IMG/VR virus record: IMGVR_UViG_3300042691_024438 | Location: 1-24,292 of that record | Length of the DNA stretch: 24,292 bases | Source of the DNA: a virus | Reading direction: 5' to 3' (one strand) | The notes under the pieces: generated by a model | What the model was told of the DNA's origin: nothing | The model's input: the letters and a program-made list of their open reading frames with translations, nothing else | The model's database searches: none | Position numbers and translations under genes: made by a program | Part shown: positions 15,323 through 21,421 of the stretch, piece after piece | How the letters are laid out: every line of letters begins with the position of its first letter | Numbering within the stretch: position 1 is the first letter of the stretch

Positions 15323-15677
15323 GATCAATTTTTGGTTTTAGTTTCACTCTATTATCAATAGCTGTAGCTAATTTCATTTCTAAGTTTCTTCTAACTGTAG
15401 GAGAAAGAGTTTCATCATTTAATAAGTTTGTAAAATAACTTATTTGTGATTCAAATAATTCCATTTTCTTCTTGGCTTTATTCATGTTAAACATAAACTT
15501 ACCAAATCCAGAAAACTCTACACTATTATACTTATGTATTGCATCATTAGCAGAATCAAATTGATGAGCAATCACTTTATGAATAACTTTTTCAGAAATC
15601 ATCTTATGCTCAATCACTTTATTAATTGCAATTTTCTTAATAAGAAAATCCTTAATATGTATATTAGGTGGTTTCAT
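15297..15677 (-). CDS. HU/IHF-like DNA-binding protein
   Basis: The product is 126 aa. Residues 8-70 match the HU/IHF layout: two N-terminal helices (IKDFLIKKIAINKVIEHK, then SEKVIHKVIAHQFDSANDAI), followed by the diagnostic turn VEFSGFGKF (53-61) and a basic arm segment (NMNKAKKK). HU usually continues with a long beta arm and C-terminal helix; here the arm looks short and a helical extension (75-125) replaces it. IHF-like proteins are a known conserved component of crAss-like phages. Its likely role is bending or compacting phage DNA during replication, transcription or packaging. It overlaps both neighbours (14 and 26 bases). Confidence 0.72.
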   Translation of the reverse strand: MKPPNIHIKDFLIKKIAINKVIEHKMISEKVIHKVIAHQFDSANDAIHKYNSVEFSGFGKFMFNMNKAKKKMELFESQISYFTNLLNDETLSPTVRRNLEMKLATAIDNRVKLKPKIDHGSDTTNN

Positions 15678-16008
15678 TCTCTAATGTAATTTGTAAAACA
15701 ATATTCTTAGAGAAATCTAATTGTATATCTGGAAGTATTTTAATCTTCCCATCATCCTTAATTAATATTCCTAGTTTTTTAAGACCAGAAACTAAATTAT
15801 TAATTGTGGCATTAGAAGTGCTGAATTCTTTACAGAATTCTTCTTTAACATGTTTATAAGAAATACTCCCATTAAGAGCAATAAAAGAAACTAATTGTAT
15901 TTCTCTTTCTGTTACATTAATATCATTTATACTAAACAATATAGAATAGTATTTCTTAACTGAAGAAAACTTATCTCTCTCTTTTCTTTTAAATCTTTGT
16001 ACAATCAT
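15664..16008 (-). CDS. Winged-helix DNA-binding protein, first gene of the late block
   Basis: The product is 114 aa with a basic N-terminus (MIVQRFKRKERDKF). Residues 32-92 read as a winged helix: helix TEREIQLVSFIAL, a turn (GSIS), helix YKHVKEEFCKEF, recognition helix SNATINNLVSGLKKLG, and a wing ILIKDDGKIKIL. It resembles MarR/replication-initiator type wings. It is the first gene behind the Bacteroidota-type promoter at 16026-16059, about 10 bases from the expected transcript start. It may regulate that promoter or act in DNA packaging or replication. The specific family is not identifiable by eye. Confidence 0.62.
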   Translation of the reverse strand: MIVQRFKRKERDKFSSVKKYYSILFSINDINVTEREIQLVSFIALNGSISYKHVKEEFCKEFSTSNATINNLVSGLKKLGILIKDDGKIKILPDIQLDFSKNIVLQITLENETT

Positions 16009-16025
16009 AATCTATTTAGTTTATA

Positions 16026-16059
16026 CAAAGGTATATAAAAAACATATATATAAAACAAA
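16026..16059 (-). promoter_or_regulatory. Bacteroidota-type promoter for the late block
   Basis: On the minus strand, TTTG (16059-16056) is followed by 20 bases and then TATACCTTTG (16035-16026). This matches the Bacteroidota vegetative pattern of a -33 TTTG and a -7 TAnnTTTG. The expected start of transcription is near 16019, leaving a leader of roughly ten bases before ATG 16008. It is the clearest match to this pattern that I found in the window. Confidence 0.65.
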
Positions 16060-16110
16060 TATTTTTATTTCTATCTATACAAAGAATAAATAAAAGCATT
16101 TTTATTATCA

Positions 16111-16126
16111 ACCCACCCACCCAGCC
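16111..16126 (-). repeat. G-run tract with quadruplex potential in the divergent promoter region
   Basis: The minus strand reads GGCTGGGTGGGTGGGT, three GGG runs and one GG run separated by one or two bases. It is striking in a region that is otherwise A/T homopolymers. It lies about 50 bases upstream of the late promoter. The rest of 16060-16287 holds A and T runs (for example at 16157-16168 and 16199-16220) and no supported gene. Confidence 0.45.
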
Positions 16127-16275
16127 AAAATTATAACATATTTTTTACATGAGCAAGAAAAAATTTTTTTTCCAAATTTTATGTCTCTCCCCTATGAAAT
16201 TTTTTTTTTTAAAATTTTTTAGTAGCCCCCATGTTGATTATGTAGATGAGATGGTTGACCCCTTCCAACAACAAC

Positions 16276-16317
16276 CCCACTGGTGTTTTGGCGAGTGGGA
16301 TAGTCCCCCGCTATAAC
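16276..16317 (+). promoter_or_regulatory. Sigma70-like promoter for the rightward block, with overlapping inverted repeat
   Basis: The -35 box TTGGCG (16288-16293) and -10 box TATAAC (16312-16317) are separated by 18 bases. The start would fall near 16324 and the first gene begins at 16335. An inverted repeat, CCCACT (16276-16281) and AGTGGG (16294-16299), encloses the -35 box. A second small one, GGGA-TAG-TCCC (16297-16307), lies in the spacer. These are plausible operator or hairpin elements. The promoter type differs from the TAnnTTTG promoter of the late block. Confidence 0.5.
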
Positions 16318-16334
16318 AATTAAAAAATAGAAAA

Positions 16335-16676
16335 ATGCAAACTAAAAAAATTACAGGAGAAGATGTATTAGACATCCAACAATTGCCAGGTGTTAGAGAA
16401 TATTCTGAAGACACTCAAATGAAAGGTCAAAAGTACAGAAGATTTAGCTACAATGGTGTGGTATTTATTGCCAATGCAGAAGATGCTTTTTGTCAAGATT
16501 TTGACAATGGACAAGTTTATGCTGTTACCTTTGGTATTAATGCAGAAGGACAATTCAGCAAACTTGCTCACAATAACTACACTCAAGTTGAGAACTTGAA
16601 GAAGTTTGAGGCTAAGATTAAATCTTTTGATAGAGTCGAAGTAATTACTAACCCAGAAGAATTAGCAGGACTTTAG
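16335..16676 (+). CDS. First rightward gene: 113-aa protein of unknown function
   Basis: This is a soluble mixed alpha/beta protein. It starts MQTKKITGEDVLDIQQ, has a beta-rich core (KYRRFSYNGVVFIANAEDAF, QVYAVTFGINAEGQF) and ends RVEVITNPEELAGL. The A-rich leader AAAAATG suits a Bacteroidota start. It stands alone between a good promoter and an intrinsic terminator whose loop contains its TAG stop codon, so it is a single-gene transcript and probably strongly expressed early. I recognise no family. Its codon use is slightly less AT-extreme than that of the genes that follow. Confidence 0.65.
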   Translation: MQTKKITGEDVLDIQQLPGVREYSEDTQMKGQKYRRFSYNGVVFIANAEDAFCQDFDNGQVYAVTFGINAEGQFSKLAHNNYTQVENLKKFEAKIKSFDRVEVITNPEELAGL

Positions 16677-16687
16677 TCCTGCTTTTC
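16664..16687 (+). terminator. Intrinsic terminator, stop codon in the loop
   Basis: AGCAGGAC (16664-16671) pairs with GTCCTGCT (16676-16683) in a perfect 8-bp stem around loop TTTA, followed by TTT-C. The TAG stop of the 113-aa gene occupies 16674-16676, so the coding sequence runs through the 5' arm of the terminator. Confidence 0.8.
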
Positions 16688-16717
16688 TTCGTATATAAGG
16701 GTGGGATATATACGAAG
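16687..16717 (+). repeat. 11-bp perfect inverted repeat
   Basis: CTTCGTATATA (16687-16697) and TATATACGAAG (16707-16717) flank a purine-rich 9-base loop. It follows the terminator directly and has no T run after it. It could be a second stabilising hairpin or a protein-binding palindrome. Confidence 0.6.
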
Positions 16718-16774
16718 CTATTGGGTGGGAAATATAATATCAAAAAAGTAATTCCTAAAGAACATATATATAAA

Positions 16775-16800
16775 GGACAATATTTTAATTAATGTTGTCC
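16775..16800 (+). repeat. 10-bp inverted repeat in the 362-base non-coding gap
   Basis: GGACAATATT (16775-16784) pairs with AATGTTGTCC (16791-16800) with one G-U pair, and TATATATA runs lie on both sides. The gap 16677-17038 holds this, the repeat at 16687-16717 and AT-rich sequence. I found no ORF worth calling and no convincing promoter in it, though a T/A-rich TATATTAT at 16933-16940 is possible as a -10. Confidence 0.5.
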
Positions 16801-17038
16801 TATATATATAGGAGTAAAAAAGTTTATATCTTTACTAGGGGTCAAAAGTTCATTTTTTATTCATTTTATGTGTTTTTGTAGGAAGTTTTCTTACAAATAC
16901 TCTTAAAGGAATGTTAATGAAATGAATAATTGTATATTATAGGAGAGAATGAAATGGGGGATGTGTATACCATCACATAAAAAAATGGGACAACAAACAA
17001 TCAAAAAATAACAAAATCACTACAAAACATATAGCATT

Positions 17039-17353
17039 ATGACTACATTTAAAACAAATACAATTATGAAAAAAATTAAAGATTTTACTTCTTATATAGT
17101 AGATATTAATACTGTTAATAGAGGAATGCAAGTGTTATTTAGATTTCCTAATAATTTTGGAATATCATTAGTGTGTCATTCTTTCTCTTATGGGAATGAT
17201 AGTGATGAGTTTGAGATAGCAATTATTAATTATAATTCTGAAGATAATGATGATTGGGATATTTTTTATACAACAGAATTAACTCAAGATGTATTAGGTT
17301 ATCAATCTAAAGAAGATGTTATTGATGTTATTCAAAAAACAATTGCTCTTTAA
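17039..17353 (+). CDS. Small phage protein, up to 104 aa, unknown function
   Basis: The core (GMQVLFRFPNNFGISLVCHSFSYGNDSDEFEIAII, then ELTQDVLGYQSKEDVIDVI) matches a small protein type that I have seen repeatedly in diverse tailed phages (RFPNNxGxSxVxxxxSYG...DVxGxxxxEDV), without an established function. Two starts are possible: 17039, or ATG 17066 giving MKKIKDFTSY, which fits the conserved region better. It is followed by two hairpins, the second a terminator, so it is probably a single-gene unit. Confidence 0.65.
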   Translation: MTTFKTNTIMKKIKDFTSYIVDINTVNRGMQVLFRFPNNFGISLVCHSFSYGNDSDEFEIAIINYNSEDNDDWDIFYTTELTQDVLGYQSKEDVIDVIQKTIAL

Positions 17354-17359
17354 TAATAT

Positions 17360-17385
17360 AGAGCTCTATTTATATATAGGGCTCT
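17360..17385 (+). repeat. Hairpin after the 104-aa gene
   Basis: AGAGCTCTA (17360-17368) pairs with TAGGGCTCT (17377-17385), nine pairs including one G-U, around an AT loop of 8 bases. It is not followed by a clean T run, so on its own it is a weak terminator. Confidence 0.6.
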
Positions 17386-17401
17386 TATTGTATAAAGAGA
17401 C

Positions 17402-17423
17402 AGGCTCTTAATTGAGCCTTTTT
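17402..17423 (+). terminator. Intrinsic terminator
   Basis: AGGCTC (17402-17407) pairs with GAGCCT (17414-17419) around TTAATT, followed by TTTTATT. It is located 49 bases after the stop of the 104-aa gene and 25 bases before the next ATG. Confidence 0.75.
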
Positions 17424-17447
17424 ATTAACTGACTAAATAACAAAATT

Positions 17448-17621
17448 ATGGAAGATTACGTATTAAAAGGAGATGAGATTATATGTCCTTTAGAACAGTA
17501 CATTCACTTATTAGGATATAAGTTAAAATGTTTAAAAAAAGCTTATGAAGAAGATAGTTCTTGGAATTATAGTATTGATGAGCTTGAAAAAACAATTGCT
17601 AAGTTAAAAACTAAGCTTTAA
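17448..17621 (+). CDS. 57-aa small helical protein
   Basis: ATG at 17448 begins MEDYVLKGDEIICPLEQYIH; the rest is a Lys/Glu-rich helix pair (LKCLKKAYEED, IDELEKTIAKLKTKL). Codon use is like that of its neighbours, and the reading frame is clean between a terminator and a hairpin. No family is recognised. It could be a small regulator or inhibitor, as is common in early phage regions, but nothing in the sequence shows this. Confidence 0.55.
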   Translation: MEDYVLKGDEIICPLEQYIHLLGYKLKCLKKAYEEDSSWNYSIDELEKTIAKLKTKL

Positions 17622-17630
17622 CAACACTTT

Positions 17631-17667
17631 AGTCAGTCAATTACAGGTAATGCTGGGTTGACTGATT
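17631..17667 (+). promoter_or_regulatory. 10-bp inverted repeat upstream of the 96-aa gene
   Basis: AGTCAGTCAA (17631-17640) pairs with TTGACTGATT (17658-17667), eight perfect pairs plus one G-U and one A-T, around a 17-base loop. It ends 20 bases before ATG 17688 and has no T run. It may be a leader hairpin or a protein-binding site. Confidence 0.45.
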
Positions 17668-17687
17668 ATATTAAATCTATATATATT

Positions 17688-17978
17688 ATGAATAATAATT
17701 TATTAAATGGAGCACCTCTGTATTATCCAAGTGCTAAAGAATGGATGTGGAACTATTGTATTTATTTAGGACCATTTACTGATAGTGAAGGAAATAACTA
17801 TGATTTAGGAATATATTTAGATCCTGATAGTGTTTTTGAATGTAGTAATGCTACTGTATGGGGTAATGAACCAGGAGATTATTCTTCTGGAAATATATAT
17901 CCTAGAATAGACTTTGATAATGAAGTAACAAGAGAAGTAATACGTAGAGCTAAACAATTAAATCTAATTAAACTATGA
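17688..17978 (+). CDS. 96-aa phage protein, unknown function
   Basis: The start is set at ATG 17688 (MNNNLLNGAPLYYPS); an in-frame TTG at 17658 lies in the hairpin and is less likely. The protein is acidic and aromatic, with EWMWNYCIYLGPFTDSEGNNYDLGIYLD and a C-terminal helix (REVIRRAKQLNLIKL). The pattern of strands suggests a small beta domain, and I do not recognise a family. It overlaps the next gene by four bases (ATGA), so the two are co-translated. Confidence 0.6.
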   Translation: MNNNLLNGAPLYYPSAKEWMWNYCIYLGPFTDSEGNNYDLGIYLDPDSVFECSNATVWGNEPGDYSSGNIYPRIDFDNEVTREVIRRAKQLNLIKL

Positions 17979-18298
17979 AAGCAAAAGAAGAATTTTTAAG
18001 ACATATTAAAGATAGAAAAGTGTTATGTGCTGAAATATCTTATAGAGATTGTTGGGATTTTAATTCTCCAATGAAAGACTTTAAACTTCCTGTTAATTAT
18101 ACACAAGAACAATATGATGAATTTGTTAATTCATTAGATTTTAAGTATGATGCTGGTTATGGTGGACAAGAGTTATTTGGTACTATATGGTATAAAGATG
18201 GTACTTGGTCTGATAGAGGAGAATATGATGGAAGTGAGTGGTGGAATTATCAAAGCTGTCCAGGTATTCCTCAAGAATTATTAACCAATTCCTTATAG
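17975..18298 (+). CDS. 107-aa protein with GTIWYKDGTW motif, phage family of unknown function
   Basis: The C-terminal half (ELFGTIWYKDGTWSDRGEYD, then GSEWWNYQSCPGIP) is a distinctive aromatic and acidic motif that I know from many phages and prophages of Bacteroidota and others, always as a small protein of unknown function. The N-terminal half is helical (EEFLRHIKDRKVLCAEI). It starts inside the stop of the preceding gene (ATGA). The strong conservation of the motif suggests a specific binding site, but I cannot name a partner. Confidence 0.68.
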   Translation: MKAKEEFLRHIKDRKVLCAEISYRDCWDFNSPMKDFKLPVNYTQEQYDEFVNSLDFKYDAGYGGQELFGTIWYKDGTWSDRGEYDGSEWWNYQSCPGIPQELLTNSL

Positions 18299-18302
18299 CA
18301 TT

Positions 18303-18419
18303 ATGATAACATTATGTATAATTCCTAATTTCAAAGGAACAAGAAAAGAATTATGCCAAGCATTATTAATATGCTTGGCTTTAGATATGTTTTATATTGT
18401 CCCATTATTATGTATATAA
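18303..18419 (+). CDS. Possible 38-aa hydrophobic peptide
   Basis: ATG at 18303 to TAA at 18417-18419 encodes a peptide beginning MITLCIIPNFKGTRKELCQA and ending in a hydrophobic stretch (LLICLALDMFYIVPLLCI) that could span a membrane. It starts 4 bases after the previous stop. However, a strong hairpin (18355-18379) lies inside it, so the reading may be fortuitous and the segment may instead be a terminator region. Confidence 0.3.
   Translation: MITLCIIPNFKGTRKELCQALLICLALDMFYIVPLLCI
18355..18379 (+). terminator. 9-bp perfect hairpin, possible terminator
   Basis: GCCAAGCAT (18355-18363) pairs with ATGCTTGGC (18371-18379) around TATTAAT, followed by only TTT-A. It is located 57 bases after the stop of the 107-aa gene. 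The stem is strong but the T run is weak. Confidence 0.5.
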
Positions 18420-18443
18420 TTTATAAACTAAATATTTAAAACA

Positions 18444-18632
18444 ATGAACACATTAAAAATTGAACAGTTAGAAGAGCAAATTAAAGATGTAGATCAACAA
18501 CTATTTGAATTAGATGAAATATTATCTAGTTCTGATGAAATAGAAATTCATAGATATTATGAATTAGAAGCTATGTTAGTTACAAAGAAAAGAAAGTTAA
18601 TTTCTGAATATGAAGATTTAATTGTATTGTAA
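18444..18632 (+). CDS. 62-aa coiled-coil protein
   Basis: The product is almost entirely heptad-like helix (IEQLEEQIKDVDQQLFELDEI, then YYELEAMLVTKKRKLISEYEDL). It probably forms a helical hairpin or dimer. The ATG follows TAAAACA, a typical Bacteroidota-style leader. It overlaps the next gene by one base (TAATG). No specific function can be read. Confidence 0.6.
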   Translation: MNTLKIEQLEEQIKDVDQQLFELDEILSSSDEIEIHRYYELEAMLVTKKRKLISEYEDLIVL

Positions 18633-18856
18633 TGCAAATCGTAAGAGGAAAATGGGTTGATAATAATTTCAACCCTATTGACGAAACAAATTATTGTCAA
18701 TTAAAAGAACTTGGTAAAAAAGTACAATCATTATATGGAGATAATATTTCTTATAATAGAATTGAATTTGTAAACAATCTCTCTTCTTTAAGTGAAGAGC
18801 AAGAAGAAGGACTGAGAATAGTGTTTAATGAAAATCTAATAGATAAACTAATATGA
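18632..18856 (+). CDS. 74-aa small protein, unknown
   Basis: This small acidic protein starts MQIVRGKWVDNNFNPIDETN. The middle is helical (CQLKELGKKVQSLYGDN) and the C-terminal helix is acidic. It starts in the stop codon of the coiled-coil gene and overlaps the next small gene by four bases, so it belongs to a tight translationally coupled string (18444-20568). No family is recognised. Confidence 0.55.
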   Translation: MQIVRGKWVDNNFNPIDETNYCQLKELGKKVQSLYGDNISYNRIEFVNNLSSLSEEQEEGLRIVFNENLIDKLI

Positions 18857-19020
18857 TGTATTTTGTATTTTGCTATTTAGCAATGTTTGGTGTGCTTCTT
18901 AATGAATATGATAACATTAATGAATGGAAATCATCAGATTATTTAGCCTTATTTTGTGCTCCAATTGTGCTTCCAATAATGGTTGGAATGCGTATAAATG
19001 ATAAAAGAGATGAGCAATAA
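18853..19020 (+). CDS. 55-aa small membrane protein
   Basis: This short ORF starts at ATG 18853, with a second ATG right after it. The protein reads MMYFVFCYLAMFGVLLNEYD, then a polar loop (NINEWKSSD), then a second hydrophobic segment (YLALFCAPIVLPIMVGM) and a charged tail. Two membrane segments with a short loop are predicted. It overlaps the 74-aa gene by 4 bases and the next gene by 11, as expected of a real member of this string. It could act at the host inner membrane. Confidence 0.55.
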   Translation: MMYFVFCYLAMFGVLLNEYDNINEWKSSDYLALFCAPIVLPIMVGMRINDKRDEQ

Positions 19021-19183
19021 AGGAAATAGACCAAGAATTCCAGCTAGAATTTTAGTTGGACAAGTTGTTGGCTCAACAGATGCTGTTCAATATGCATGCT
19101 GTAGAACATTAATTGTATGTGAAACATACGATAGTATTACATACAAAAGAATTAACAGATTTGTAAAACAAGAAGAGACATGA
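19010..19183 (+). CDS. 57-aa basic small protein
   Basis: I choose ATG 19010 (MSNKGNRPRIPARILVGQVV); an in-frame ATG at 18998 lies deeper in the preceding gene. The protein is basic, with a beta-like centre (DAVQYACCRTLIVCETYDSITYKRI) containing three Cys. It overlaps the 462-aa gene by four bases (ATGA). Function is unknown; a small nucleic-acid or protein inhibitor is conceivable. Confidence 0.5.
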   Translation: MSNKGNRPRIPARILVGQVVGSTDAVQYACCRTLIVCETYDSITYKRINRFVKQEET

Positions 19184-20568
19184 GTAAATACAGGTTTAAA
19201 ACTCAGGATGAGTTTATAAGAGATGGGCAATGGGATGATGACAACCATTGCCCTGAAGGGTGGGCTCAAAATAATCAGATGAATCATTATTTAGGCCAAG
19301 ATGTTCCTGAAGGAGCTAATGAAAATTGTGATCTTCATGAAGGATTTGAAGATGATGGTTGGTGGTTTGAACCTACTAACTATGTTCTAAAAGAACCTAT
19401 ATATAAAGTGGGCCAATGGTATAAATCTACACCTGAAGCAAATAAAAGAAATGGTGAAATATATTATGCTAAGTATTTATCAGATGATTTTAAAGCTTCT
19501 GATTACAAAGTGTTAGGAGACATAAAGTCAATAGAATACAAATTTAGTTCAGGATATATTTGGGAACTACTTACAGATTTATCTGAAATACAAGAATTTC
19601 TTCCTGATAATCATGAAGATAAAATTGTAAAAGAAGAAGAAGATTATACAGGAATGTATATTAAAGCTCTTGTAGAAAGTCCTAATTGTACAGGTGTTTA
19701 TAAAGGAGATAGTATTAAAATAATTTCTAAAAAAAATGAAACACAATATGTATTAGATAAAACTAAACTAGGTATACCAGGAATGAAGATTAGATGTCCT
19801 TTAGAAAGGGATTTATGGGAATTAGTTGAAGAGAATAGTAATACATTAGATAGTTTTCCTTCTTCGGGTGCAATATTAATATCAGAATGTGATAATCTAA
19901 AAGAATTTAAGAGATATTTATTTGATTCTGGCAGAACATGTAATGAAGCAGTTGGTAATCCTAAGTATTTAGCTTGGAATGATTCTTCATTTTGGTATCC
20001 TACAACTAGTACTAGTAAAACTATGTATCAATGGAATGAATTAAAACATTTTATTCCTGTCTCTAAAGCTATTCCTGGATATGTAAGATGTGTACAAGCA
20101 TTAATGCATGCTAAAGTTGGAAAAGTATATCCTGTTGTTGATGAAAAACATTGTTTATGTGAAAATGGTGATACATATGAATGGGATGCAATACAATTTA
20201 CTGCTGCTACTAAACAAGAATATGATGCTCAATTTTCTAATGAACAAGATCCTTTGTATATTTGTAAACAGAAGTATCGTAAAGGTATGAGAGTTAGAAG
20301 TGCAAGTAAAACAGGAATGTATTCTGGAGAATTTATTATTGATGTAGACCCTAAAGACTTTAGAAACTTATCAGGTAAAACAAATGTAGTAGATTATACA
20401 TTCTCAAAAGGATATCTTTATTACAATGGAGAATATGCTGAAATATTAGAAGAAGGTGTATATGATGTATCAGAAATAATTAAAACAAACAAACCATCAA
20501 TAGAATCTGTGCACTCTGTTGATGTTAACTTACGCACAAAAAAACAAATTAATAAATTTAAATTTTAA
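19180..20568 (+). CDS. 462-aa multi-segment phage protein, unknown function
   Basis: This is the largest protein of the rightward block. The N-terminus reads YRFKTQDEFIRDGQWDDD, then WAQNNQMNHYLGQDV and a Trp-rich acidic segment (DDGWWFEP). The middle and end contain repeated short beta-domain-like units with GxVYPVVDEKHCLCENGDTY and GMRVRSASKTGMYSGEF patterns. The composition suggests several small tandem barrels for protein or ligand binding. No catalytic motif is visible. Similar mosaic proteins occur in Bacteroidota phages as I recall them, with no known role. It closes the coupled gene string and ends 4 bases before the next ATG. Confidence 0.6.
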   Translation: MSKYRFKTQDEFIRDGQWDDDNHCPEGWAQNNQMNHYLGQDVPEGANENCDLHEGFEDDGWWFEPTNYVLKEPIYKVGQWYKSTPEANKRNGEIYYAKYLSDDFKASDYKVLGDIKSIEYKFSSGYIWELLTDLSEIQEFLPDNHEDKIVKEEEDYTGMYIKALVESPNCTGVYKGDSIKIISKKNETQYVLDKTKLGIPGMKIRCPLERDLWELVEENSNTLDSFPSSGAILISECDNLKEFKRYLFDSGRTCNEAVGNPKYLAWNDSSFWYPTTSTSKTMYQWNELKHFIPVSKAIPGYVRCVQALMHAKVGKVYPVVDEKHCLCENGDTYEWDAIQFTAATKQEYDAQFSNEQDPLYICKQKYRKGMRVRSASKTGMYSGEFIIDVDPKDFRNLSGKTNVVDYTFSKGYLYYNGEYAEILEEGVYDVSEIIKTNKPSIESVHSVDVNLRTKKQINKFKF

Positions 20569-20572
20569 AACC

Positions 20573-20917
20573 ATGAACAAGACAAAATCATTTGTAAAAG
20601 AAATCGTAGCATTATTAAAAGGTGATGATGCTGAAGCAACAGGACAAAAAGTGTTAAGACAAGCTGATTCAGCTTTCAAAACTCAAATTGCATCATTAAC
20701 AGGAGATACTATTGCTCTTGAAGATAGACTAGAAGATGCTAAAGAAAATCTTAGACTTACAAGATTAAACTTTGGTCTTCAAATCACTGATAGAAATAGT
20801 TACATTAGAAGTTTATTAGATGCTAAGAATCTTTTAACTTCTTCTGAAGAAGCTCTTGAAGCACACATTGCTAAATTAGATTTCTTAAGAGAGCAAGCTG
20901 CTTTGTTAGAAGAATAA
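20573..20917 (+). CDS. 114-aa coiled-coil protein preceding the non-coding RNA
   Basis: The start is ATG 20573, preceded by TTTTAAAACC; upstream in-frame codons overlap the previous gene and are not needed. The protein is helical throughout: a head (KSFVKEIVALLKGDDAEATG), then long heptad regions (IALEDRLEDAKENLRLTRL and EALEAHIAKLDFLREQAALL). It probably forms a rod-like dimer. The -35 box of the promoter for the next unit lies within its last codons. No family is recognised. Confidence 0.6.
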   Translation: MNKTKSFVKEIVALLKGDDAEATGQKVLRQADSAFKTQIASLTGDTIALEDRLEDAKENLRLTRLNFGLQITDRNSYIRSLLDAKNLLTSSEEALEAHIAKLDFLREQAALLEE

Positions 20918-20932
20918 ATAAAATTGTATAAT
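20903..20932 (+). promoter_or_regulatory. Sigma70-like promoter for the structured RNA
   Basis: The -35 box TTGTTA (20903-20908) and a perfect -10 box TATAAT (20927-20932) are 18 bases apart. Transcription would start within GGGG (20937-20940), directly ahead of the first stem of the structured region. It has the same 18-base spacing as the promoter at 16288-16317. Confidence 0.6.
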
Positions 20933-20937
20933 CACTG

Positions 20938-21421
20938 GGGACTATAATCGCACATAAGCAGTTTAAATAGTCAATGTAATGTCTGCGTATCATTGAACTC
21001 ACCTATATTATACATAATAGCTAAGCTGTGTAAAGCGTCAGAACTTATAATCTGTTAGAAGCTAAAGGTTAAACATTAATCCTTTGTAATAGACTGTAAT
21101 AGGTCTTTAAGACAGAGTGCTACTTTACATAAAAGAAGTATTTTGCTTTACATAAAAATACTATCAGTAATGGTAGAACGTGAGTTGCCTTGAGAAAGCA
21201 ATTAAGTACTAAAATGTGGATAAAAAGTTAGTCTTGACCACACTTACGTAATGAGTTCTCAGCAAGTAGTGAGTCTAAAGCATTGAAGACTTTATATGGT
21301 AATAACCATTAACTACGTGACCCTACTCTTATGTCGCAAGACTATGGATAAGAAAGAGGGTGCTAATACAAGTTGATCATTGGTCAACAACACAACTGTG
21401 AAAAGTGCTCGTACATGCGAG
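20938..21421 (+). ncRNA. Large structured non-coding RNA candidate (about 480 nt)
   Basis: The 541-base gap 20918-21458 has no ORF on either strand but is dense in inverted repeats. Stems include 20941-20945/20967-20971, 20971-20976/20991-20996, 21064-21068/21081-21085 with an inner UUAA pair, 21137-21144/21155-21162 (8 bp), 21161-21165/21172-21176, 21183-21188/21198-21203, 21215-21219/21238-21242, 21272-21276/21287-21291, 21296-21300/21305-21309, 21372-21378/21382-21388 and 21408-21411/21418-21421. The best is a compound hairpin 21320-21361: ACCCT/AGGGT, TCTT/AAGA, then GTC-GCAA-GAC with a GNRA tetraloop. Some stems exclude each other by a base or two. A 12-base direct repeat CTTTACATAAAA is at 21123-21134 and 21146-21157. 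The 3' end is uncertain; the RNA might read into the ParB-like gene. Size and phage setting recall ROOL/GOLLD RNAs, but I cannot show membership. Confidence 0.62.

Noticed and set aside
20519-20572. Upstream start for the 114-aa coiled-coil protein
   Set aside because: It would overlap the 462-aa gene by 50 bases; ATG 20573 has a proper TAAAACC leader.
20938-21421. tmRNA, tRNA or group I intron
   Set aside because: No CCA end, T-loop or tmRNA tag reading frame was seen, and no split coding sequence flanks it. Some motifs (AAGACTATGG) faintly recall group I core elements, but the P7-type pairing could not be built.
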